A program made the translations under genes and the position numbers. Shown in pieces: positions 15,699 through 23,833 of a stretch of 28,533 nt of DNA. Below the pieces are notes generated by a model. That model saw only the letters and a list, made by a program, of their open reading frames with translations. It was not told the origin of the DNA and searched no databases. The first letter of the stretch is position 1. Every line of letters begins with the position of its first letter. Source of the DNA: an uncultured Campylobacter sp. Lineage in GTDB: Bacteria > Campylobacterota > Campylobacteria > Campylobacterales > Campylobacteraceae. Where the stretch lies: NCBI RefSeq assembly GCF_938017775.1, contig NZ_CALIIU010000052.1, forward strand, positions 1 through 28,533. The letters run 5' to 3'.

Positions 15699-16547
15699 CT
15701 AGTTGAAATTTAGCGTATACTTTATGCTAAAGTTAAATTCCATATCTTTCTCGACCTTTGGAAAGCTACCTTTTGTGCGCTCGACCGCGCTTAACGCGCC
15801 CTCATCAAGTGAATCTACATTCGAGGAAGACGTAACGCGAAGACCCTTAACATCGCCGCTTGCCGTATAGGTAAAGTGCACGCCTACGACGCCGATTTTA
15901 CGCATACGTTGGGCATTTTTAGGGTAGTGCGACTGCGCGTAGCGAGAAATAATGGCGAAAATTTTCTTGCCAACATCGCTATTGCTAGGATCGCCGCGGC
16001 TTGTTATAGCGTCACTACCGCCACCTGCGCTACTGGAGCCGCCGCCCCCGCCGCTACCTAGCGAAATAGGCTTTGTCGGGTCAAATTTTGCCGTTAAATT
16101 CCTATCGCTGCTTTGAACTTTATGCTCTTTTTTAGGCTTAGGTTTTTCAACCAGTTTTGGTTTTTCTACCGGCTTTGGCTTAGGCTTTTCGACCGGTTTT
16201 GGTTTTTCGACCACAGGCTCTGGTATAGGCTCCGGTTCAGGAATCGGCTCTGGCTCCGGTATTGGCTCCGGCTCAGGCGGAGTTGGTTCAGGTTCAGGTT
16301 CGGGCTCCGGCGGAGTGGGCTCTGGCTCAGGATCCGCTTCAGACTGATCAGAAGGAGGCGGGATATTGGGCTCATCAGAAATATCGCCCTGCTTGGCCTC
16401 ATCCATTATGCTATCGATAGAAAAAGCTATCATATCGGGCATGCTAGGCGGCTTCGGTGCCGACGATAAAAGAGCAAAAACACCCACAGCGATGATGCAA
16501 TGTAGCACCAAAGATACGATAAAACCTACTGCACTATCTTTATTCAT
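15699..16547 (-). CDS. tonB: Energy transducer TonB
   Basis: A 282-residue inner-membrane protein that carries proton-motive energy from ExbB-ExbD to outer-membrane receptors. It has an N-terminal membrane anchor (VGFIVSLVLHCIIAVGVFAL, about 7-26), a long Pro-Glu then Pro-Lys rod across the periplasm (about 72-140), a Gly/Ser linker (164-178) and a C-terminal TonB domain (about 195-282, with the VHFTYTASGDVKGLRV strand block). The EP and KP stretches are encoded by imperfect short repeats at DNA level. The start overlaps exbD by 4 nt (ATGA). It is the last gene of exbB-exbD-tonB. Confidence 0.94.
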   Translation of the reverse strand: MNKDSAVGFIVSLVLHCIIAVGVFALLSSAPKPPSMPDMIAFSIDSIMDEAKQGDISDEPNIPPPSDQSEADPEPEPTPPEPEPEPEPTPPEPEPIPEPEPIPEPEPIPEPVVEKPKPVEKPKPKPVEKPKLVEKPKPKKEHKVQSSDRNLTAKFDPTKPISLGSGGGGGSSSAGGGSDAITSRGDPSNSDVGKKIFAIISRYAQSHYPKNAQRMRKIGVVGVHFTYTASGDVKGLRVTSSSNVDSLDEGALSAVERTKGSFPKVEKDMEFNFSIKYTLNFN

Positions 16548-16927
16548 TGCTCTTTTTCGGTCACGATCGCAAATTTTTCATGGCCCGCCTTTTTTAGGAC
16601 ATCCATGATCGAAATGAAAGAGGAAAATTTCGAGTCTTTATCATTTTTCAACACGACAAGATCGTTTTTATCGAGTGCGGCAATTTTTTTCTCAAGCTCA
16701 TCCTCGCTTATTGCGACATCGTCTAGGTAAATTTTAGATTCGCTATCCACTTTAATGGTAACTTTTTTATCCTCTTGCGGATTTTGCGAGCTTGAAGAAG
16801 ATGGAAGATTTACCTTGATATGCCCCTGCGCAATGAAAGTCGAGACACTAAGCACGATCGCTAGCAGCACCAGCATAATGTCAATGAACGGGACGATATT
16901 TAGCCCGTCTCGTCTAGGGATGCTCAT
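16544..16927 (-). CDS. exbD: Biopolymer transport protein ExbD
   Basis: A 127-residue protein with a single N-terminal membrane helix carrying the proton-path aspartate (D16 in NIVPFIDIMLVLLAIVL) and a periplasmic domain (ISEDELEKKIAALD...). It forms the proton channel of the Ton motor with ExbB. It starts on the base next to the exbB stop and overlaps tonB by 4 nt, so the three genes are translated together. Confidence 0.95.
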   Translation of the reverse strand: MSIPRRDGLNIVPFIDIMLVLLAIVLSVSTFIAQGHIKVNLPSSSSSQNPQEDKKVTIKVDSESKIYLDDVAISEDELEKKIAALDKNDLVVLKNDKDSKFSSFISIMDVLKKAGHEKFAIVTEKEQ

Positions 16928-17356
16928 TTATTTAACCTCATCGTAGCGGTTTAGAAGCACATCAACTTTACGGACGAAACCGTTGTAGATGATGAGCGTA
17001 GGCACGGCGACGACTAGACCAGTAGCAGTAGCTTTAAGCGCGAGCGAAAGACCTTGCATGATAGCCTTGGTATCGATACCGCTTGCAGTACTCATATCAA
17101 AAAAAGTGATCATAATGCCGATAACTGTGCCTAAAAGACCGATGTACGGAGCATTTGAATAAACAATATAAAGCGTCGTTAAATTTTTTGTCAGAGCCTC
17201 TTCATATAGCGCCTTGCTTTTGTAATCGCTCGCCTTAACCTTCGAATAAAAAAGCAGCCTTTCGATAGTAAACCACACGACTAAAAAGCTCATAAATCCG
17301 AGGATCGCAAAGATAATGTAATCCACGTAATGCGCCAAAAATTCCATAATGCCCAT
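16928..17356 (-). CDS. exbB: Proton channel protein ExbB
   Basis: A 142-residue MotA/TolQ/ExbB-family protein with three membrane helices. The first is YIIFAILGFMSFLVVWFTIE, then come the GLLGTVIGIMITFFDMS block and the ALKATATGLVVAVPTLIIYN block, which are the family's pore signatures. The short length is typical of the epsilonproteobacterial ExbB type. ATG at 17356 is preceded by AAGGAGAGCTT. It is divergent from the TonB-dependent receptor gene across a 275-bp AT-rich region. Confidence 0.95.
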   Translation of the reverse strand: MGIMEFLAHYVDYIIFAILGFMSFLVVWFTIERLLFYSKVKASDYKSKALYEEALTKNLTTLYIVYSNAPYIGLLGTVIGIMITFFDMSTASGIDTKAIMQGLSLALKATATGLVVAVPTLIIYNGFVRKVDVLLNRYDEVK

Positions 17357-17502
17357 AAGCTCTCCTTAAAAATTTTAAAAATTTTTATAAATTCAGCAAA
17401 TCGCCTTGCCAAAAAATGAGCGATTTTATCAAAAGTAGATTTAATTTTTACTAAAATTTTGATGATCGATATTTAAATTATATTTTATCATTTAACTTTA
17501 TT

Positions 17503-17619
17503 TAATGATAATAAAGCATTCGGAGATAGAATTCTAATGATTTTAAAATGTCTTGATAATTAATATAAAATAAAGGATTAATTTTATATTATCTGCCGTT
17601 TTTTAATCTCATTATCATT
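17503..17619. promoter_or_regulatory. Divergent control region with Fur-like sites and an 11-bp palindrome
   Basis: Between exbB and the receptor there are GATAAT-type words resembling Fur-box halves: TAATGATAATAAA (17503-17515), TTGATAATTAATA (about 17553-17565) and CTCATTATCATT (17608-17619). A perfect inverted repeat TAATATAAAAT (17561-17571) / ATTTTATATTA (17581-17591) covers the likely -10 (TATATT/TATTAT, 17586-17592). An AGGAG at 17621-17625 serves the receptor ATG. Iron control by Fur is the natural inference for this gene set. Confidence 0.6.
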
Positions 17620-17631
17620 TAGGAGTTTCGT

Positions 17632-19701
17632 ATGAAAAAATTTCATCTGGCTTTGTCTTTGTGCGCGGTTCTTTGCTTAAGCGCACAAGCAGACGAGAAA
17701 TCAAGCGCTACGGACGTATCCAAAAGCAAAGATTCAAATAGGCAAAGCCTGGGCGTAATCGAAGTTACTAGCGATTCTAGCACGCCTAGCACCGTGGATG
17801 ATATCAAAATCAATACTCGCAACGCTACGCTCATCAAAGATGTATTTCGCGACATCCCAGGCGTTTATGTGGGCGGCACCAACGGCATGAATCAAAAAAT
17901 TTATATGCGCGGCGTGAGCGATCGCGGTCTAAATATCACGATTGACGGCGCGAAGCAAAACGGCAATACCTTTCATCACAACGCCGATTTACTAATCGAT
18001 CCTGATCTTATCAAAGCCGTAGAGGTCGATGTAGGCGCGCGCTCAGTCGTGAATGGCTCGGGCGCTTTGGGCAGCTCAGTTGCCTTCAGGACGGTAGACG
18101 CTTCTGACATGCTTGAGGACGGTCAGGATATCGGCGCCAAGCTCAAAGTGGGCTATACGAGCAATAACGAAGGCTATTCGCAAAGTGCGATGCTCTACGG
18201 CAGAGCGTTTGATAGCCTAGATATGCTTGCTGCGTTTAAGCACTACGGATACGGCTTCGGCGAATCGGGCAACGGCAAGCCTACGGGCGGCGACGGCAAC
18301 GATATAAATTATTTATTAAAAGCGGGCTATAGCTTTTTGGATTTTCATAAAATTTCGCTCTCTACTGAGCATATGCAGTATAAAGGCTTGTATCCTTTGC
18401 GCCCAGAATTCGGCTCATGGCTAAACGGGCAGCTGGATAACCGCAAATACGAGCGCGATACACACACGATCAAATACACGTATAATCCAAGCGACCTGCT
18501 AGAGCTCGACATCACGGGATATTACACCAAGCATCAACGCATCGGATCGACTTCGACGAACGTAAAATGGGGCGTCGAGACCAAAGGCGGCAAAATCGGC
18601 GCTAAGAGTAAATTTGAAACGGGCGATCTGGCTCATACGTTGCGTTATGGCTTTGATTACTACCGCTCCGAAAACTACGTTAAGCCCGGCAATCTACGCC
18701 CCGAGAAGGTCGATAATTATAGCTTTTATATCGAGGATGCTATGCGCTACGGCGGGCTTACGGTAACTCCTGGCGTGCGCTACGAAAGGCACGAGCTAAA
18801 GACTTACAACGGCAGAGGTGCTAATATCTCTAGCTACAAATATAAATTCAACGAAGTAAGCCCTGCTTTAGCGCTTGATTACGAGATCGGCGCAGGATTT
18901 GGGGCGTTTGCGAGCTATGCGCGAGTATTTAGAGGACCTGACGTAATGGAGAGCATGATGGCTGCGGGTACTAGCCGCGGCAGACCACTAAGCTGGATGG
19001 CTAACGAAAATTTAAAAGCCACTACGGGCAACGCCTACGAAATAGGCGGTCGCTACAAAAGCGAGCTAGGAGCGAATTCCTCGGTAAGCCTAACCGCAAA
19101 ATATTTCAGGACGGAATATAAAAATCTCATCGTAGATAACAATGCGGCGGGCGGAATCGTCGGCTGCCCGGGAGGCGCACAGGGCACCTTATGCAGGGCT
19201 AATGCAGGCGGTGCGGACATTGACGGCGTCGAGCTTTTCGCAAGATTGATATTAGATGATTTGAGCCTTGCTGCGGGTTACACCCACCAGCACGTAGAAT
19301 ATAAAGACCGCGTGCGCAGCGGCTCGGGCTATCTAAGCTCAAACATCATCGGCTACCGCGACTATGGCGATAAATACACCTTCAATGCCGAGTACGCAAT
19401 CTCTGCGGCGGATCTACTGCTGGGCTATAACTTACTCTTTTTCGACTCCAAAAACGTAGCCTCCGCAAATAGCGACGAAAAAACCAAGGTGCCTAGCTAC
19501 GCAGTTCACGATCTATATGTGACCTACGCTCCGGATAGCGGACGATTTAAAGGGCTTGAGATCAACGCGGGTGTTTACAATCTCTTTGATAAAGCCTACG
19601 CGTCGCACTCGCAGCGCAGCGCCGATTTCACCGGTGATTCAAACGCTATCGACTGGGAGCCGGGACGAAATTTCAAGCTAAGCGTGGCGTATAAATTTTA
19701 A
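17632..19701 (+). CDS. TonB-dependent outer-membrane receptor (haem/iron uptake, CtuA-like)
   Basis: A 689-residue receptor. A signal peptide ending at SAQA (about residue 20) is followed by a TonB-box-like SLGVIEV, a plug domain (about 50-155, with IYMRGVSDRGLNITIDGA) and a 22-strand-type barrel ending in the C-terminal aromatic SVAYKF. The barrel has YARVFRGP and later NENL, resembling the FRAP and NPNL motifs of haem receptors, but no histidine stands between them. The substrate is therefore not certain. A two-Cys loop (GCPGGAQGTLC) is probably an extracellular disulfide. It sits divergent to exbB-exbD-tonB; in C. jejuni a comparable receptor (CtuA) also adjoins these genes. Confidence 0.88.
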   Translation: MKKFHLALSLCAVLCLSAQADEKSSATDVSKSKDSNRQSLGVIEVTSDSSTPSTVDDIKINTRNATLIKDVFRDIPGVYVGGTNGMNQKIYMRGVSDRGLNITIDGAKQNGNTFHHNADLLIDPDLIKAVEVDVGARSVVNGSGALGSSVAFRTVDASDMLEDGQDIGAKLKVGYTSNNEGYSQSAMLYGRAFDSLDMLAAFKHYGYGFGESGNGKPTGGDGNDINYLLKAGYSFLDFHKISLSTEHMQYKGLYPLRPEFGSWLNGQLDNRKYERDTHTIKYTYNPSDLLELDITGYYTKHQRIGSTSTNVKWGVETKGGKIGAKSKFETGDLAHTLRYGFDYYRSENYVKPGNLRPEKVDNYSFYIEDAMRYGGLTVTPGVRYERHELKTYNGRGANISSYKYKFNEVSPALALDYEIGAGFGAFASYARVFRGPDVMESMMAAGTSRGRPLSWMANENLKATTGNAYEIGGRYKSELGANSSVSLTAKYFRTEYKNLIVDNNAAGGIVGCPGGAQGTLCRANAGGADIDGVELFARLILDDLSLAAGYTHQHVEYKDRVRSGSGYLSSNIIGYRDYGDKYTFNAEYAISAADLLLGYNLLFFDSKNVASANSDEKTKVPSYAVHDLYVTYAPDSGRFKGLEINAGVYNLFDKAYASHSQRSADFTGDSNAIDWEPGRNFKLSVAYKF

Positions 19702-19763
19702 AGCTTACGCGAGATGACGGCACGAAATTTTGCACGCTAAAGCGGCGAAATTTTAAAAATTCT

Positions 19764-19795
19764 AAGCCCTTGGAATTTCAAAATTCCTAGGGCTT
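19764..19795 (+). terminator. First of two tandem hairpins after the receptor gene
   Basis: The 15-nt arms 19764-19778 and 19781-19795 (AAGCCCTTGGAATTT / AAATTCCTAGGGCTT) pair with a single mismatch around a 2-nt loop. The hairpin lies 62 nt past the receptor stop. Confidence 0.6.
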
Positions 19796-19796
19796 T

Positions 19797-19835
19797 AAAA
19801 GCTTGAAATTCTTAGACTTAGAATTTCAAGCTTTT
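19797..19835 (+). terminator. Perfect 16-bp hairpin with U-tract
   Basis: The arms 19797-19812 and 19820-19835 pair perfectly (AAAAGCTTGAAATTCT with its complement) around a 7-nt loop, and the right arm ends in TTTTT. This is a good intrinsic terminator for the receptor gene, directly after the first hairpin. Confidence 0.75.
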
Positions 19836-20062
19836 TAATTCTACTAACAGAAATTTTCTCGTAAAATTTTTGCGAATAGCAAAATTCTCATTCGCAATGA
19901 AATTCTAGCTTACGGCAAAATCCTCAAAATTCAAAGCGATATCCGTAGCGCTTCACATCCAAAGTTCGTTTAGAATTTATAAAATTCCTCCCGCTTCAAG
20001 CGCCGTCCGTTTACTCTTCGTCGTTAAAATTCTGTTTTAAATTTTACTTAAAAGGAGAGCCT
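19836..20062. other. Spacer upstream of creD
   Basis: AT-rich DNA with many AAAATT words. No gene, and no clear promoter apart from the AAAGGAG at 20052-20057 that serves the TTG start at 20063. Confidence 0.4.
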
Positions 20063-21457
20063 TTGTTAAATTCTACTAAAAACGCCATCCGAGGGGCGTT
20101 TTGGACGAAACCGTTCATAGTTTTAGTGCTGCTTTTGCTGCTGCTAATCCCGCTAAGCTTTATCGATAATCTTACCTACTCCCGCTCCGAAACCAAACAG
20201 CTCGCGCAGGATTCGATCCTCACACCGGTGGGCGGCGAGCTGCAAATCCAGGGCCTTGCGATCGTAGTGCCCTACGCAGAGATAATCGAAGCGATAGATA
20301 AAAGCAACAACGAGCTCGTAAAAAGGCGCGTAGAGAAAAATTTCATCATCGTGCCTAAAAACTACTCCCTCGCGGCGGAGATCGACCCCACCTATTTAAA
20401 GCGCGGAATTTTTCGCGTTCCGATATATAACGGCGACTTCGCGCTAAAGGCAGACTTTGAGGCGATAAACTATACCGAGCTCGGCGTCGATCCATCAAGG
20501 CTAAATTTCGACGAAGCCGTGCTAGTGCTCGGCGTAGGCAATCAAAAATCCTTCACCGCTTCTCCCGCTTTAAGCTTAAACGGCAAGGAGCTTAAGCAAT
20601 ATCACGGCAACACCGAGGCTAAAATTTTCGATCGAAGCCTAATCTATAAGCTCCCCGCTTCCGCGCTATCGTCTGATTTTAGCATCAGCGGCACGCTTAA
20701 AATCCAAGGCGGCGAGGCGCTTCATCTAGCTCCGATCGCGCAAAATAGCCGTTTTGAAATTAGCTCTACTTGGGCATCGCCTAGCTTTGGCGGCGGCTTT
20801 ATCGCCAAATCGCGCGAGGTAAGCGCTAGCGGTTTTAAAGCTTCGTGGGAAGTTACAGGCTTAGCCGCAGGCATTGCTCCTGCGTGGCTTGCAGATCAAG
20901 ATGACCGCGTCGCTATGACGAACTGGCGCAGCAACGACGATAGAAATGACGCTGTAAGCATCGGCTTCATCGAGCCCGTGAACAACTACTCGCTGATTAA
21001 GCGCTGCACGGATTACGCTCTGTTATTTTTAGCGGTGCCGTTTTTAGCGATCTTTTTATGCGAGGTTTACACTCACGAGCGCATCCACCCGATCCAGTAT
21101 CTACTCATCGGGCTTGAGGACGTCGTTTTCTACCTGTTGGTGCTTTCACTCTCCGAACACATGGGTTTTGCGCTTAGCTATGCTGCTTCGGCGATCGCGG
21201 TTAGCGCGATAGTATTTTTCTACGCAAGCGCGATTTTCAAAGGCGCGCGCTGGGGCATTTTCATCACCTGCGTTCAGCTCGTCTCATATGCGATCCTCTA
21301 TGTCATCTTAAATTCCGAAGACTACGCCCTATTAATGGGAAGCCTGATGATATTCGCGGTGATTTCGCTGGTGATGTATTTTACGCGCAAGCTCGATTGG
21401 TACGACACGGCGATCCCAAGCGGCGAGAAAAAGCAGGAGCAAGAGCCTGAAATTTAG
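20063..21457 (+). CDS. creD: CreD-like inner-membrane protein
   Basis: A 464-residue member of the CreD/inner-membrane CreD family, linked in enterobacteria to envelope stress and colicin resistance; the biochemical role is unknown. One N-terminal helix (IVLVLLLLLIPLSFI) is followed by a large periplasmic domain (about 40-310, with GGELQIQGLAIVVPY near its start) and five C-terminal helices (about 318-440). The start is TTG at 20063, chosen because AAAGGAG lies five bases upstream and the hydrophobic leader begins there. No creABC regulators are nearby. A hairpin terminator follows. Confidence 0.88.
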   Translation: MLNSTKNAIRGAFWTKPFIVLVLLLLLLIPLSFIDNLTYSRSETKQLAQDSILTPVGGELQIQGLAIVVPYAEIIEAIDKSNNELVKRRVEKNFIIVPKNYSLAAEIDPTYLKRGIFRVPIYNGDFALKADFEAINYTELGVDPSRLNFDEAVLVLGVGNQKSFTASPALSLNGKELKQYHGNTEAKIFDRSLIYKLPASALSSDFSISGTLKIQGGEALHLAPIAQNSRFEISSTWASPSFGGGFIAKSREVSASGFKASWEVTGLAAGIAPAWLADQDDRVAMTNWRSNDDRNDAVSIGFIEPVNNYSLIKRCTDYALLFLAVPFLAIFLCEVYTHERIHPIQYLLIGLEDVVFYLLVLSLSEHMGFALSYAASAIAVSAIVFFYASAIFKGARWGIFITCVQLVSYAILYVILNSEDYALLMGSLMIFAVISLVMYFTRKLDWYDTAIPSGEKKQEQEPEI

Positions 21458-21489
21458 CCTTTAAATTTGCCGCTAAATTTAATCGAGAC

Positions 21490-21518
21490 GGCCTTTGGAG
21501 CTTTAAAATCCAAAGGCC
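21490..21518 (+). terminator. Intrinsic terminator after creD
   Basis: GGCCTTTGGA (21490-21499) pairs perfectly with TCCAAAGGCC (21509-21518) around a 9-nt loop and is followed by ATTTTAAATTT. It lies 32 nt after the creD stop. Confidence 0.75.
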
Positions 21519-21716
21519 ATTTTAAATTTGCTCGCTAAATTTCAACTGCCAAAATTTCATCTATTTAAAATTTATTCGCCGCGGCAGATAAACCGCGACC
21601 GAGCCGAACGGCGTATTTTAAAATTTAGCCCCGCGAGCGGGAGTATATCGCGACAAAAACAAAATTTAGATCATGCCGCTTTAAATTTTAAAATTTCATC
21701 TGCGCCGATTTTTGAG

Positions 21717-21722
21717 TATAAT
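21717..21722 (+). promoter_or_regulatory. -10 box of tsaD
   Basis: TATAAT at 21717-21722 preceded by TTTTTGAG gives a good Campylobacter-type promoter. AAGGA at 21737-21741 is the ribosome binding site for the GTG start at 21748. Confidence 0.65.
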
Positions 21723-21747
21723 GAGCGAAAAATTTTAAGGATTTTGT

Positions 21748-22755
21748 GTGATACTTGCTATTGAGAGCAGCTGCGACGACAGCTCGGTCGCGGTGATGGA
21801 TGAGCGCAGTTTCGAGCTGAAATTTTACGAAAAAATAAGCCAGGAGGCCGATCACGCCAAATACGGCGGCGTCGTGCCCGAGCTTGCCGCGAGGCTGCAT
21901 ACGGAGGCGCTGCCGCGGATTTTGCAGCGCGCAAAGCCCTATTTTAGCGAGCTTAGCGCCGTCGCAGCGACCAATACCCCGGGACTCAGCGTGAGCCTGA
22001 TCGGCGGCGTGAATACGGCAAAAGCGCTCGCGCTCGCGCTAAATTTGCCGCTCATCGGCGTAAATCATCTCATAGGTCACGTTTACTCGCTGTTTTTGCA
22101 CGGCGAGGCGCGATTTCCGATGGGCGTTTTGCTCGTTAGCGGCGGGCATACGATGGTTTTGGATATCGACGCTGCGGGGGGTATCGAAATTTTAGCGACC
22201 ACGGGCGACGACAGCTTCGGCGAGAGCTTCGATAAGATCGCAAAGATGCTGGGTCTCGGCTACCCGGGCGGCGCGCTCATCGAGGAGCTTGCAAAAGGCG
22301 GTGAGCCGAGGTTTGAGCTGCCCGTGCCGCTGAAGGGCGACAGGCGGCTGGAGTATAGCTTTTCGGGGCTTAAAAACGCCGTGCGCGTGCAGATCGAAAA
22401 GCTAAAAGAGGCGGGCGAGCTAGATGAGCGGGCGATGCGCGATCTGGCGCGCTGCTTTGAGGACGCGGCGTGCGCGCACATACTGGATAAATTGCAGCGG
22501 ATCTTTGAGCTGAAGCGCTTTGCGCGCTTCGGCGTAGTGGGCGGAGCGAGCGCAAATCTGCATCTGCGCGGGCTTTTGACGGATTTGTGCGAGCGGGCGG
22601 GCTGTGAGATACTTTTCGCGCCGATGAAATTTTGCTCCGACAATGCCGCTATGATCGCGCGCGCGGCGATAGAAAAGCTGCGTAAAAAGGATTTCGTCGC
22701 ACCCACAGAGCTTGAGATCATTCCGCATCTAAATCTACGCTCGGCGTTTGAGTGA
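21748..22755 (+). CDS. tsaD: tRNA N6-adenosine threonylcarbamoyltransferase TsaD
   Basis: A 335-residue universal enzyme that, with TsaB and TsaE, transfers threonylcarbamoyl to A37 of ANN-decoding tRNAs. The metal-binding HLIGH (H107, H111) and the ATP-binding VSGGHT (130-135) are visible, with the N-terminal AIESSCDDSSVAV and the late SDNAAMIA block. Length is normal. GTG at 21748 is favoured by the AAGGA site and by the family N-terminus (ILAIESSCD). It is preceded by its own promoter and appears monocistronic. Confidence 0.97.
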   Translation: MILAIESSCDDSSVAVMDERSFELKFYEKISQEADHAKYGGVVPELAARLHTEALPRILQRAKPYFSELSAVAATNTPGLSVSLIGGVNTAKALALALNLPLIGVNHLIGHVYSLFLHGEARFPMGVLLVSGGHTMVLDIDAAGGIEILATTGDDSFGESFDKIAKMLGLGYPGGALIEELAKGGEPRFELPVPLKGDRRLEYSFSGLKNAVRVQIEKLKEAGELDERAMRDLARCFEDAACAHILDKLQRIFELKRFARFGVVGGASANLHLRGLLTDLCERAGCEILFAPMKFCSDNAAMIARAAIEKLRKKDFVAPTELEIIPHLNLRSAFE

Positions 22756-23026
22756 AATTTTAAAATTTACAAATAGTCCGCACCCGCTAGCGGATTCTCA
22801 CGCGCTGGATGTTTGAGTAAAATTTTATCTCGCGCTCGCTGACGGTTGGGTTTTGGATAAAATTCACTTTGAATTTACACATCTCGCTTCGAGCTCGCGC
22901 CACGTTTTGCTAAACTCCTTTCGTGCTTGCACCGCCATCGGTACCGCTACCATTGCACGCCCTCGCTGCTTGCAATGTCTAATAAAAATTTGATCGGCTT
23001 TGTTAGCTTGTCGTTTTTACGCTTTC

Positions 23027-23509
23027 TTAATCGTGCAGAAAAGTTACGACTTCGTGTTCTTTTGGTAAATTTTCTCTACCATCAATACCGCGATTACCGT
23101 ATTCCGTTAGAGCTTCTTTTAAAATTTTATAAAGCTCGTCCAATGAAATTCCGTAAGTGCTGGAATTTATACTTTCCAGCTTATATTTGATAAAAAAGGG
23201 GCTATCGACTAGCATTTTACTTGTGGTTTCGTCATAGACCCGTCTAATATCAAGCTCAATAACATTGCCTTTATAGCATAAAATATAAATCTCCTCACCC
23301 GTAAATCCATCTCGCGGATCCGGTAAGTGCGGATCACACACAAAGATAAACCAAATATCCCTCTGCCTATCGATGACTCAATCAAGCTACTCTATACGTT
23401 GATTGCCCAATGGAAGTTCACCAAAATTTGCCCTGGAGCTATTTACTATGTCAATAACGCCATATTTCTCAATATCCTCTTTCGAAATATATTCTGCTAC
23501 AAACGCCAT
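23027..23509 (-). pseudogene. Broken small-protein gene with two in-frame stops
   Basis: From an ATG at 23509 with AAGGAG before it, the frame reads MAFVAEYISKEDIEKYGV... for 40 codons. It then meets TAG (23389-23387) and TGA (23380-23378), and continues in the same frame with VIDRQRDIWFIF into 103 further codons to the stop at 23029-23027. The tail (GFTGEEIYILCYKGN, LDELYKILKEALTEYG) reads like a real protein. The intact product would be about 160 residues. A GTG at 23341 could restart translation but has no clear binding site. I do not recognise the family; small cytoplasmic proteins of this look are often immunity-type accessory genes, which is only a guess. Confidence 0.7.
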
Positions 23510-23833
23510 TTTCTACTCCTTAAAATTTAATTCTCGGATTATACCGCGATATGTTTATATCCGCCTATGCGCTAATAAATATAGCGTAGGGTTAAATTTA
23601 TAATTGATTTTTGCTTGGAACCATGCGCAACGCTCGCATTAAAATTTTTCAAATTCCGAAGCGCAGTTTAAATTTGCAGCCGCGGCTCGGCGCGCGCCAA
23701 AGTGCAAGCCGCAGCGCATTTAAATCTAGCCGCAAATCATGCGGCATTTCAAATTTAAACGCTACGCGGATTACCACGCTACGCGGGCTCGGTAAATTTC
23801 GGCGCAGCGCGATTAAATTTCGCCGCGTCGCGC
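23510..23833. other. 324-bp spacer, no gene
   Basis: The left part is AT-rich (upstream region of the broken gene). From 23630 it alternates GCGC-rich words with AAATTT words (for example TTTAAATCTAGCCGC, TTTAAACGCTACGCGG). It includes the short duplication GCTACGCGG (23760s and 23780s). I see no promoter or terminator that can be defended. Confidence 0.5.

Noticed and set aside
22260..22728. Minus-strand frames opposite tsaD
   Set aside because: Shadows of the clearly conserved TsaD coding frame.
22777..22794. Short hairpin TCCGC/GCGGA after tsaD as a terminator
   Set aside because: Only five base pairs and no U-tract.
23378..23389. Selenocysteine or stop readthrough in the broken gene
   Set aside because: Both TAG and TGA occur within three codons and no SECIS-like hairpin is evident; simple nonsense decay is more likely.
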